NCBI RefSeq assembly: GCF_007558865.1
Contig: NZ_VLPK01000001.1
Location: forward strand, 930,001-994,000
Length of the DNA: 64,000 nt
Direction of reading: 5' to 3'
DNA from: Mucilaginibacter corticis
GTDB lineage: Bacteria; Bacteroidota; Bacteroidia; Sphingobacteriales; Sphingobacteriaceae
The notes below the pieces were generated by a model that saw nothing but the letters and a program-made list of their open reading frames with translations, was not told where the DNA came from and did not search any database. The first letter of the stretch is position 1. The number at the start of each line of letters is the position of its first letter. Below are positions 53,278-60,558 of this stretch, piece by piece. Both the position numbers and the translations under genes were made by a program.

Positions 53278-54483
53278 TTATTTTGCGCTGTCAGCATAAA
53301 CCAGCGCCTCGTCTACACCTTTCGCATAGTTTTTAACGGAATAGGCAATAGGTACATCCGGCCTGAGCGGTCCGTCATAGCCTTTCCAGTTTTCCCAATA
53401 ATGGGTAGAATAGCCGATTGCAATTTTTGTATGGGGCAGATTGAAACCCCTAACCTCGCCGTAATGGTTAACTGTGCCACTGGTAGGCTGGCCCAACAAA
53501 ATGGCGTTGGTGTTCCGTTTAAATTCTACCGCGTTCATTAGTGCCGATGAAAAGGTTTGTTTGCCGATCAGCACAAAAAACTTCCCGTCAGTGTTCAAAT
53601 AGCTTTTTGTAATGCGCTCGGCAAATGGAGTTAAAACACCCGAGTTGCCGCCGTCATTATCCCGCAGGTCAACAATAAGGCGTTTGGGCTTATTGTTGTC
53701 GATGACGTTAAAGAGACTATCGTTAAATTTCGCGAACGGGCGCCCATCCTGTTCCTGGCAGTTGTTGTAGTTAAAATAAAGTGTGCCGCTTTGCGGATCA
53801 TAAGTGTACCAATAATTTCCTTTGGATTGTTGAGATGTCAGTTTGTTTTTAGATACAAGCGTGAGATTTGCGGCATCATTGCCGTTTACGGATCTGATAA
53901 CACGTTTAATTGTTTTACCATCAGGACTTGTCAGATCAAAAGTGGTTTCGTCAATGCTGCCGCTCAACCGCAGGCCTTTCAGCATAGCCGGATTATTGAT
54001 AAAATGCAGGAACCTTGAATCAAAGAATGAAAGGTTTTCGCTTTGGATAATTTCTTTAAACCGGCTGATCACATCCGTTATGGGATGACCGTTTACGCCG
54101 GTCAGCTTATACAGCAGGATATCGGCGTTGGCACTGTCTGTCGCTGTAACATAGATCCCTTCGGTAAATTTGTTAAACCTTACGGGGGCTATTTTGGTAA
54201 AAACCGGCTCAATATGCGTGTGCTCATCGCCTATGGCGACAACAAGTTTAAACAGCTCAACTGTAAATGTTTCGTAATCAGGGCTGGATAGACGGGAACC
54301 GATCTCATCGATCTTTTTATCAAAATCAGCCTTCGGGATCTTTGCATATAAATTAATATGCCTTTTGGGTAAAGTGTCTTTTAAATATTGCAGGTCTGCC
54401 AGGTAATCGGCCTTTGATAATCGCTGGCAAAAACCCGGCACACTGCTCATAAAGATCAAACAAAAAATGAGCGCTTTTTTCAT
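53278..54483 (-). CDS. S41-family peptidase-like protein, exported
   Basis: The 401-residue protein has a signal peptide ending GFCQ. The catalytic Ser lies in GKQTFSSALMNA, after VDLRDNDGGNSGV, the strand before it in tail-specific proteases of family S41. A short PDZ-like region sits at about 100-170 (NGHPITDVISRF). The catalytic Lys of CtpA is not obvious at the usual place. The N-terminal 90 residues form a helical domain as in interphotoreceptor retinoid-binding-type proteins. It acts outside the cytoplasm on unknown substrates. No partner is adjacent. Confidence 0.8.
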   Translation of the reverse strand: MKKALIFCLIFMSSVPGFCQRLSKADYLADLQYLKDTLPKRHINLYAKIPKADFDKKIDEIGSRLSSPDYETFTVELFKLVVAIGDEHTHIEPVFTKIAPVRFNKFTEGIYVTATDSANADILLYKLTGVNGHPITDVISRFKEIIQSENLSFFDSRFLHFINNPAMLKGLRLSGSIDETTFDLTSPDGKTIKRVIRSVNGNDAANLTLVSKNKLTSQQSKGNYWYTYDPQSGTLYFNYNNCQEQDGRPFAKFNDSLFNVIDNNKPKRLIVDLRDNDGGNSGVLTPFAERITKSYLNTDGKFFVLIGKQTFSSALMNAVEFKRNTNAILLGQPTSGTVNHYGEVRGFNLPHTKIAIGYSTHYWENWKGYDGPLRPDVPIAYSVKNYAKGVDEALVYADSAK

Positions 54484-54570
54484 AGTATACCTGCAAGATA
54501 CTAAACAAGTTAAATACTAACAGCCAACATTTAAATAAACACGCTCTCTAAGTTTTTGCAGATGACGCAA

Positions 54571-55293
54571 CTACCAGCTTACCTCGCCGCCATCTTTAAA
54601 AAACTTCGCGGTGGTTCCCGGCAGTGGTTGTGTAGCCAGCTCAACTATCGGTATCGCGCCTTGTTCTATAGTTTTTGCACCCTGGAACTGGTTAAGGTCT
54701 GTAGCGGTGTACCCCGGCGTGACGCTGTTAACACGGATACCGTCATTGTAAAGCTCATTGGCCAGCATTACCGTAAACGCGTTCAGCGCGGTTTTTGAAG
54801 CGCCATAGGCATTGTATTTATCCCTGTTGGTGTTTCGCCCAGCCTCGATACGCAGGGCTATAGAACCAACCTCGCTGGAGACATTGATAATAGCGGCTTC
54901 CGTGGATTTCCGCAGCAGCGGCAAAAACGCGCGCGTGGTTTGCACCGTACCAAAAAAGTTGGTGTCGAAGATGTCGCGCAGGTTTTCCATATCGCCGTTA
55001 ACAAAATCCTGAGGCATATTGCCTGCAATACCGGCATTGTTGATCAAAATATCTAAAGCGTCGATCTTTGTTTCCAGCTCTTCTTTAGCCTGCTGTACCG
55101 AGTTATTATCGGCTATATCAATTACAAGCATTGCGACATTGGTAATACCCTGCCCATTCAGTTTTTTAACGGCATCAAGTCCGTGTTGTTTATCGCGGCT
55201 GCCTAAGTATACAAAGTAATTAAGTTGCGCCAGTTGTTTCGCGGTTTCAAATCCTATACCCTTATTGGCGCCGGTTATCAATACTGTTTTCAT
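54571..55293 (-). CDS. Short-chain dehydrogenase/reductase
   Basis: This 240-residue oxidoreductase has the Rossmann motif TGANKGIGFETAKQL at residues 7-21 and NNAGIAG, and the catalytic Ser in INVSSEVGS with the Tyr-x3-Lys in YNAYGASKTAL. Close to plant and bacterial carbonyl-reductase-like members. The start at 55293 gives the Rossmann motif its normal position; the longer frame to 55329 would put 12 hydrophobic residues before it. The substrate is unknown. It is divergent from the VOC gene. Confidence 0.9.
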   Translation of the reverse strand: MKTVLITGANKGIGFETAKQLAQLNYFVYLGSRDKQHGLDAVKKLNGQGITNVAMLVIDIADNNSVQQAKEELETKIDALDILINNAGIAGNMPQDFVNGDMENLRDIFDTNFFGTVQTTRAFLPLLRKSTEAAIINVSSEVGSIALRIEAGRNTNRDKYNAYGASKTALNAFTVMLANELYNDGIRVNSVTPGYTATDLNQFQGAKTIEQGAIPIVELATQPLPGTTAKFFKDGGEVSW

Positions 55294-55430
55294 GGTTATT
55301 ATTATTTCAGGACAAAGAAACACGATCAATGCCTATGCCACAATGCACTATCAAGGGTAAGTATTGGATTAATCGCCGGAGTTTACCTTTCAGCGGCTTT
55401 TGATTATATTTAGGCATTAATCGCTTTGCT

Positions 55431-55931
55431 ATGAAAAGACTTTTGTTGGTATCAGCATTTATCGCTACGTTTTTGCTGGGATATGGATTCAGCCGTTTAA
55501 TCCATGTTGCAGATAACCGCCCGCGGGTAACGGGCATAGGCGGCATCTTCTTTAAAGCTAAAGACCCGGCGGCACTCAGGGCATGGTATACCAAATACCT
55601 GGGCATCCGCACCAATGCTTACGGCGCCAACTTTGAATGGCACCAAGGCGCAGACAGTACTAAAAAGGGCTTTACAACCTGGACTCCGTTTAAAGAGACC
55701 ACCAAATACTTCCAACCGTCTGACAAGCAATTCATGATCAATTACCGGGTAGAAGGCCTGGACCAGCTACTGGCCAATATGAGAGCCGCGGGTATTGTGC
55801 CCACAGACAGCGTGCAAAAAGTAAGCTACGGCAGTTTCGTCCACATTATGGATCCCGAAGGCAACAAGATAGAGCTTTGGGAACCCAATGATGTGGAATA
55901 TGCTAAAATGGGTACGGCAAATACCAAATAG
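55431..55931 (+). CDS. VOC-family (glyoxalase-like) protein, membrane-anchored
   Basis: The 166-residue protein has an N-terminal hydrophobic segment (residues 5-24) and a vicinal-oxygen-chelate fold: GGIFFKAKDPAALRAWYTKYLG in the first module, FMINYRVEGLDQLLANMRAAG and FVHIMDPEGNKIELWEP in the second, with the metal Glu in IELWEP. VOC proteins without a clear substrate are common in this phylum, but an anchored one is less usual. Its stop directly abuts that of the opposing DUF5703 gene (TAGCTA). Confidence 0.85.
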   Translation: MKRLLLVSAFIATFLLGYGFSRLIHVADNRPRVTGIGGIFFKAKDPAALRAWYTKYLGIRTNAYGANFEWHQGADSTKKGFTTWTPFKETTKYFQPSDKQFMINYRVEGLDQLLANMRAAGIVPTDSVQKVSYGSFVHIMDPEGNKIELWEPNDVEYAKMGTANTK

Positions 55932-58241
55932 CTATTCTTTCGACGCCACCACAACAACGTCCTTCGCCCTGATTGCCGGTATCACCTGTAAGTTTGATAG
56001 CTTACCTTTTTCAACATGCCCCGCCACGGTGGTGTTGCCCGGCGCGTGCAGTTTAAAGTCGGCGGTCCAGTCGGCAGGCCATGCCGGGGTTAGCTGGATG
56101 CGTTTGCCGTCGCACTGCATCAGCATGTTTTGAAGCGTGATCATACCCGCGCCGCCGTTATCAAAATCGGGGATCCAGTCATGGCTGGTGCTCCAAAACC
56201 ATGGGAAAAGTTGGTTGCCATAATTGGTAAACTCGGCAATGGCGGCTTTCTTTGCCACGTTGGTTAACCCTAAGATAGATGCCTGGGTACCGTCCTGTCC
56301 CCAGCAGGTGTTTTGCGGGAAGATGCGGGCGGCAAATGTGTTAAGCGCCAGTTCAAGGTTTGGTTTACCTACACCGTATATCCGATAAGGGAACGCTACA
56401 TATAGCTCGGGGTTTTCACTGTTCTCTGTTTTACCATACTTTTCAGAAGGCAGAATAACGGTCTTGCCGTCCGCGTCACCTTCGCCGAAGGCGGGAGATT
56501 TGCCCCTGACGGTTTTACCCATCGGCAACGGCGGCAGGTCACGTAGTACGCGCGACCAGTTATCGCGCTGTTGTTGGGTAGTCAGCTTATGCGGCAGCGC
56601 CAGTAAGCGCGGGATGACACTCATCAGCCCGGCAATGTCCGGAGTTGGGTTTGCGGCGGTAAGCTGGTAGGTCTCTAACGACTGTATGGGCGACATATAG
56701 ATCTTGCCCTTGGCATCTCTTTGCCAGTGTTTATCATAAAAGGTAATGATGGCATCGGCAAAAGGCACTGTCGATTCTTTTACAGCCGCTTTATCGCCAT
56801 AGTAATCATATTGGTCAAGCATCTCGGCAATAACCTCAAGCGTACCCTGGATATGGTAGCGCTGCCAGCGGCTGTCTATCTGATTGGTTGGGTTGTTCGT
56901 GCCAAAATCTTCCATTCTTGGCACCCCAAAGAACTCCATTGTTTCGGGGAAGCTTGCGCCGCCATGCTGGTAATATACACGGTTACGTGCTATGGCAAAA
57001 TCCAGCCGCTTCAGGTACATGCCAAACCAGGGTTTAAGCAGGTCGTTGTCGCCGGTCATTACCAATGGCCAATACAGCAGGCGGTTGTTCTGGTGCCAGT
57101 AGCTCTCGCCCCACTCGCGGAAATCGGCGTTGTGCTCTTTAGCACTTTGTTTAACGCCTTCGGCCATATCATGGCCTACGGTAAACAGGCCGCCGTTAAA
57201 CTTAACAGCAGATTCGCCGCGCGATGATGCCGCCATCATATAACGCTGCATGGCATAGCCCTGCGATACCTTTTGCGCGTCGCCGGTGCCGGTTACGTGG
57301 ATCCAGCTGCGGTTCCAGAAGTTGGCCCACCATTGCTCATGCGCCTTACGCAGGCTACTGATATCCTGTTTTGAGATGGCATCAGTCAGTGTATTGACCT
57401 GTTTGTTCCAGTCGGCGGGCGATGCTGTTTTGGTATCGGCAAGGGCCACAATATCAAGCCGTAGTTGTTTTGCGGCTTTTGCCGATTTTAACGTGCGGTC
57501 ATCTTGTTTAACAAGCCCCGGGCCGTTCATCAGGGCGCCAAAGCAACGCTGATAAAGCGGATCAGGGTATTTACTGATCAGGCTTTCCAAATGCTGTTGC
57601 TTCAGCACGTAAGGGTAATAACTATCGGCATTGTAATGGCACCAGGCTATGCGGTTTTGTTTTACCGGGAAGATAACATCGGGCTTTAGTTTCGGCTGGC
57701 GGTCGCCGGCCATTATGGCTGCAAGGTCGGGCCCGGTGGCCGAGAAATCCGCGGCGGCCTCTGTCTTGCGCCAGATCTCGGCTGCGGCAGTAAGCGTGCC
57801 GGCACCGGAGAGACTGGCCTGTACGTGCACCACCGGGTGATTAGCGTCTATCCATACCCATACCTTATTGTTGCCGCGTTTAAGTTCAAGCATGCCGCTT
57901 TCCAGGCGCAGCACGTGGGTAAACCCGGTGCTGTCTGCAAAGGGGTTGGGGCTTAACTTTACCCTTACGCGGCCTATTTTAAGGAGATTGCCGGTCTCTG
58001 CCCAGGCGTTTGATTTAGCGATGAGCAGCAGGATATCGCCGTTCTTCTCTGTCCAGACATTGGCGGCGATGTCGCCATTACCTAAGGGCATCGAGCTGTT
58101 CTCGTCATTGCCAAGGCTATGCCATTCTACATTGTTTGACGCGGCCATGGCTGTAGCCGAGGGCTGCCTTACCTGCGCTTGCGACAGCGTGGTTTTAATA
58201 AGAAACAAACTCAATAACAAAGGCACAAATTGTCTGTTCAT
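55932..58241 (-). CDS. DUF5703 / GH95-like exported protein
   Basis: The 769-residue protein has a signal peptide ending TLSQAQ, an N-terminal beta-sandwich domain with EWHSLGNDENSSMPLGNGDIAANVW, which I recognise as the DUF5703 start, a linker, and an (alpha/alpha)6-barrel-like region (WWANFWNRSWIHV, YWHQNNRLLYWPLVMTGDND, YYQHGGASFPETMEFFG), followed by a short beta domain. It resembles GH95 alpha-L-fucosidases in architecture; catalytic residues are not certain. It fits removal of side sugars next to the galactan enzymes. Confidence 0.75.
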   Translation of the reverse strand: MNRQFVPLLLSLFLIKTTLSQAQVRQPSATAMAASNNVEWHSLGNDENSSMPLGNGDIAANVWTEKNGDILLLIAKSNAWAETGNLLKIGRVRVKLSPNPFADSTGFTHVLRLESGMLELKRGNNKVWVWIDANHPVVHVQASLSGAGTLTAAAEIWRKTEAAADFSATGPDLAAIMAGDRQPKLKPDVIFPVKQNRIAWCHYNADSYYPYVLKQQHLESLISKYPDPLYQRCFGALMNGPGLVKQDDRTLKSAKAAKQLRLDIVALADTKTASPADWNKQVNTLTDAISKQDISSLRKAHEQWWANFWNRSWIHVTGTGDAQKVSQGYAMQRYMMAASSRGESAVKFNGGLFTVGHDMAEGVKQSAKEHNADFREWGESYWHQNNRLLYWPLVMTGDNDLLKPWFGMYLKRLDFAIARNRVYYQHGGASFPETMEFFGVPRMEDFGTNNPTNQIDSRWQRYHIQGTLEVIAEMLDQYDYYGDKAAVKESTVPFADAIITFYDKHWQRDAKGKIYMSPIQSLETYQLTAANPTPDIAGLMSVIPRLLALPHKLTTQQQRDNWSRVLRDLPPLPMGKTVRGKSPAFGEGDADGKTVILPSEKYGKTENSENPELYVAFPYRIYGVGKPNLELALNTFAARIFPQNTCWGQDGTQASILGLTNVAKKAAIAEFTNYGNQLFPWFWSTSHDWIPDFDNGGAGMITLQNMLMQCDGKRIQLTPAWPADWTADFKLHAPGNTTVAGHVEKGKLSNLQVIPAIRAKDVVVVASKE

Positions 58242-58330
58242 GGCTGAAAAGGTAAATGGGTTTATACTGTTAAAGGTGTTATGTTAACACCAATTGGTCA
58301 ATACCAAAAATAGATGATTTATAAGCTGTT

Positions 58331-58351
58331 ATTGTTGCGGGGTGCAACAAT
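58331..58351. promoter_or_regulatory. Dyad upstream of the DUF5703 gene
   Basis: ATTGTTGC-GGGGT-GCAACAAT has perfect 8-bp arms and a 5-base loop, 90 bases upstream of the DUF5703 start on the minus strand. It could be an operator or a small hairpin in the leader. Confidence 0.35.
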
Positions 58352-58430
58352 TTTGACAATTATTTATGCTAAGTTATAAGCAACTTTAACATAAACAGTA
58401 ATGCAGCATGCAAATAACACAGCCCTGCAG

Positions 58431-58547
58431 CAGGTGTACCAAACTGAATGTGTCCCGATGATACAACTTGATACACCTGTTTTTGTAACGCGCTGGTAAT
58501 TAACAAACTGACTTTTTGAAATTGCTTTCATGATACAGTTTGGTACA
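58431..58547. repeat. Block of nested inverted and direct repeats
   Basis: CAGGTGTA (58431-58438) pairs with TACACCTG (58472-58479). TGTACCAAACTG (58435-58446) pairs perfectly with CAGTTTGGTACA (58536-58547). A TGATACA-x2-TTG-TACA type motif occurs twice directly, near 58459 and 58530. Repeated operator-like motifs suggest a bound regulator. Confidence 0.6.
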
Positions 58548-58676
58548 GATTTTCTGACTTATAAGTAGTTTTTGGCAAGGACGTTTTCTGACGAAATGGT
58601 GCCACCATAAATTTGGAAAATGGTGTCTGAAGCGATCATCATGTAAGCCAATCCGGGGCGTTTAGGCGTTTGCGCT

Positions 58677-58709
58677 CTTGGCTTGCCCCGCTATGGCCGC
58701 GGAGGCCTT
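58677..58709. repeat. Inverted-repeat arm, left copy (33 bp)
   Basis: This copy is the exact reverse complement of 59135-59167. The arm contains a GGCCGCGGAGGCC core, itself partly palindromic. Outside the arms the match goes on for about five bases with one mismatch. Confidence 0.88.
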
Positions 58710-58710
58710 T

Positions 58711-58734
58711 GTTCTTTTCCTTGATGAAAAGAAC
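58711..58734. repeat. Hairpin next to the left repeat arm
   Basis: GTTCTTTTC-CTTGAT-GAAAAGAAC has perfect 9-bp arms. A related hairpin at 59108-59131 has the same length and loop and is placed in reverse orientation. Confidence 0.8.
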
Positions 58735-59107
58735 CAAAAATCAAGTCAGCAAAGAGGCTTCTTTTGCCGCACAGGCCTTTGCCCGGCAAAACTGATAAAA
58801 CCACGGGCTGCATAATTTTGCCGCAGCCACTCTTGCCCAACGCTCATGGCAAAAAGACGCTATGCCCTTTCCGCCCGCAAGCCCAAATGTTTTATCATTT
58901 TTCACCCGAAGCTTTTTTGCTGACACTTTGGTTATGAACAATAACTGCGTATTTGTACAGAATTAAAAGAAGCGCAAAGGCCTGTCAGGGCGCGCGGCCG
59001 GAAGTCTGGCCTGTGCAGTGGCAGCGATCGGCCTGACTTGATTTATTCACTTGTTTTTTCTTTTTTTAAGAGGTGTTCATGAGGTCGCTACGCTTAGTTT
59101 TTTGGTT

Positions 59108-59131
59108 ACTTTTTGTATCAAGACAAAAAGT
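59108..59131. repeat. Hairpin next to the right repeat arm
   Basis: ACTTTTTGT-ATCAAG-ACAAAAAGT has perfect 9-bp arms. The loop ATCAAG is the reverse complement of the CTTGAT loop at 58720-58725. This suggests two inverted copies of one repeat unit. Confidence 0.8.
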
Positions 59132-59134
59132 GAC

Positions 59135-59167
59135 AAGGCCTCCGCGGCCATAGCGGGGCAAGCCAAG
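59135..59167. repeat. Inverted-repeat arm, right copy (33 bp)
   Basis: This copy is the exact reverse complement of the left copy at 58677-58709, with 425 bases between the two arms. Confidence 0.88.
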
Positions 59168-59189
59168 CGCGCAAGATAAACTGATAAGG

Positions 59190-59230
59190 CAGGCTTTTGC
59201 CCGACGTGCTTGCGTCGGCTTGGGTTTATT
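59190..59230. repeat. Diverged 41-bp direct repeat, copy 1
   Basis: It matches 61875-61915 at 33 of 41 positions, beginning CAGGCTTTTGCCCGAC in both. It contains a CCGACG/CGTCGG hairpin and overlaps the stop codon of the DUF6236-like gene. Confidence 0.65.
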
Positions 59231-60263
59231 CGTTTACTATTAATCCCTTGTTTTGCGCTTTAAATAAATAAGAACATTCCGATTTATTAATTTCATCTTT
59301 CTTTTCTTGGTATACCGACAGTACGCTTGCAGATACGCCGATGGAGCCAACAATAAGCCCGGCGATCGGTTTAATTGGAGTGGTCACAGCGCCAATTAAA
59401 GACAAGGATTGAAATAATTTTGGTGTTTCTAACTTTAGCAATGATTCGAAAGAACTTAAAAATGTCTTTATTTTATTACGATGATATAAAGCATTAAGCG
59501 TATTCAACTCCTTTTCAATATGTTCTTTTAATTCAATCTGATATTGTAACGCATCTTGCTGAGATTCGGATTTTTTGAGCTTGTCTTGAGTGACCGTCAG
59601 TAACTTTCTAAATTCAATTAAATCGTTTCGATGAGCTTTTTTGAATTTAATAATTTCTTTTAGTGAAGTTCCCGGAACTGGCACTGGAAGGCAATTACTC
59701 AGTATAAAATTCATCGCGGGGATTTTTTGCCCGGTAGACTGAAATGCAATATCCTCATATGTTTTTTTGTCGGTAGAAGGTATGACCAATGCGTCTTTGG
59801 TCGTTTTTGCTACGTACTGCGCAAGTATCCCCATATAAAAAGTCCCAACTATTTCGTCTGTTACAATTGCCCCATTGGTTTGCTTAGTTATAAACCCCTT
59901 GTCTTTTAAATGTTGCTGGATATTGTAGGTTAGCTTTTGATTGTATAGCTCATAATATCGCTGGTCCGAGATATAACTAGGCCGAACCATCCGACGTTCA
60001 AACTCAATAGAATTTGTAGTATCTATAAAAAATCTCTCAAATTCTTGAAATTCTTCTGTGTATTGACTTAATAATTGCTTAATAAAAACCGGCTTATATT
60101 GCTTTTCATCTATTAGAAACTTAAGTGTATCAGTAAATCGCGTATCATTAATCCGCTCATAAGGAACAATAGAAGAAACTGTATCTGTATACAATAGCGC
60201 TGAACATAACCAATTGTCTGTAGGAATATCTATTGTGGGATAATACAATAATGTTCGGTCCAT
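59226..60263 (-). CDS. DUF6236-like protein of unknown function
   Basis: The 345-residue protein begins LYYPTIDIPTDNWLCSALLYTD, the start I know from DUF6236, with the family Pro-Thr/Asn-Trp pattern. A central region has QRYYELYNQKLTYNIQQHLKDKGF, then a coiled helix (about 235-270: EFRKLLTVTQDKLKKSE and so on), and a hydrophobic C-terminal hairpin (LIGAVTTPIKPIAGLIVGSIGVSASVL). The gene is more AT-rich than its surroundings and stands alone between repeat DNA and a long empty stretch, so it may be acquired. The start ATG at 60263 is clear. Function is unknown; DUF6236 genes are seen in variable regions. Confidence 0.6.
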   Translation of the reverse strand: MDRTLLYYPTIDIPTDNWLCSALLYTDTVSSIVPYERINDTRFTDTLKFLIDEKQYKPVFIKQLLSQYTEEFQEFERFFIDTTNSIEFERRMVRPSYISDQRYYELYNQKLTYNIQQHLKDKGFITKQTNGAIVTDEIVGTFYMGILAQYVAKTTKDALVIPSTDKKTYEDIAFQSTGQKIPAMNFILSNCLPVPVPGTSLKEIIKFKKAHRNDLIEFRKLLTVTQDKLKKSESQQDALQYQIELKEHIEKELNTLNALYHRNKIKTFLSSFESLLKLETPKLFQSLSLIGAVTTPIKPIAGLIVGSIGVSASVLSVYQEKKDEINKSECSYLFKAQNKGLIVNE

Positions 60264-60497
60264 ACCTAAAAGTGATTCGGTTAATGATTTAATTAATTGT
60301 AAATCTAAATAAAAACAATATAATTGCTCATCGAAAACTCATCAAGGTATTAATTAAATTAGTCTTAACTAAATTTCTTATTTATGAATATCGATGATAA
60401 AATATCAGTGTTTGTACCAAGAAGCAAAAAACTACTCTCAACGTAACCACTAATGAGTAATTCAGACTAATAAGCTGTAGTCTATGGCTATCAAACA

Positions 60498-60528
60498 AAA
60501 AACCCCTCAGAAATAATCCGAAGGGTTT
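60498..60528 (-). terminator. Rho-independent terminator after the sugar dehydrogenase
   Basis: On the minus strand AACCCTTCGGA pairs with TCTGAGGGGTT, with a wobble and one bulge, followed by a T-run (A-run at 60496-60502 on plus). The sequence is closely related to the terminator at 62885-62916. Confidence 0.75.
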
Positions 60529-60558
60529 AAAAATGTGCTTATATAACCTATTTTATGG

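Larger units (their letters stand above)
58242..59225. other. Gene-free stretch of nearly 1 kb with many repeats
   Basis: No supported gene lies here. The stretch holds dyads at 58275-58291 and 58331-58351, a block of inverted and direct repeats at 58431-58547, hairpins at 58711-58734 and 59108-59131, a perfect 33-bp inverted repeat pair (58677-58709 and 59135-59167), and part of a 41-bp repeat. A 66-codon open frame on the minus strand (58741-58941) follows one arm of the repeat and is not credible. It looks like old mobile or dispersed-repeat DNA. Confidence 0.6.

Noticed and set aside
56721..57227. Open frame of 168 codons antisense to the DUF5703 gene
   Set aside because: The DUF5703-type frame is continuous with a signal peptide and good domain patterns; the antisense frame is a shadow.
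58431..58547. Possible CRISPR-like array
   Set aside because: The repeats are short, in both orientations, and not regularly spaced. There are no spacers of equal length and no cas genes.
58741..58941. A 66-codon minus-strand open frame in the gene-free stretch
   Set aside because: It abuts the left hairpin repeat, has Cys/Arg/Ala-rich composition unlike the other proteins, no promoter and no homology pattern I recognise. Frames of this kind arise by chance in GC-richer repeat DNA.
58677..59167. Complete insertion sequence
   Set aside because: Inverted repeats are present but the 425-base core has no transposase frame and no target duplication could be seen by eye, so I call it only a repeat pair.
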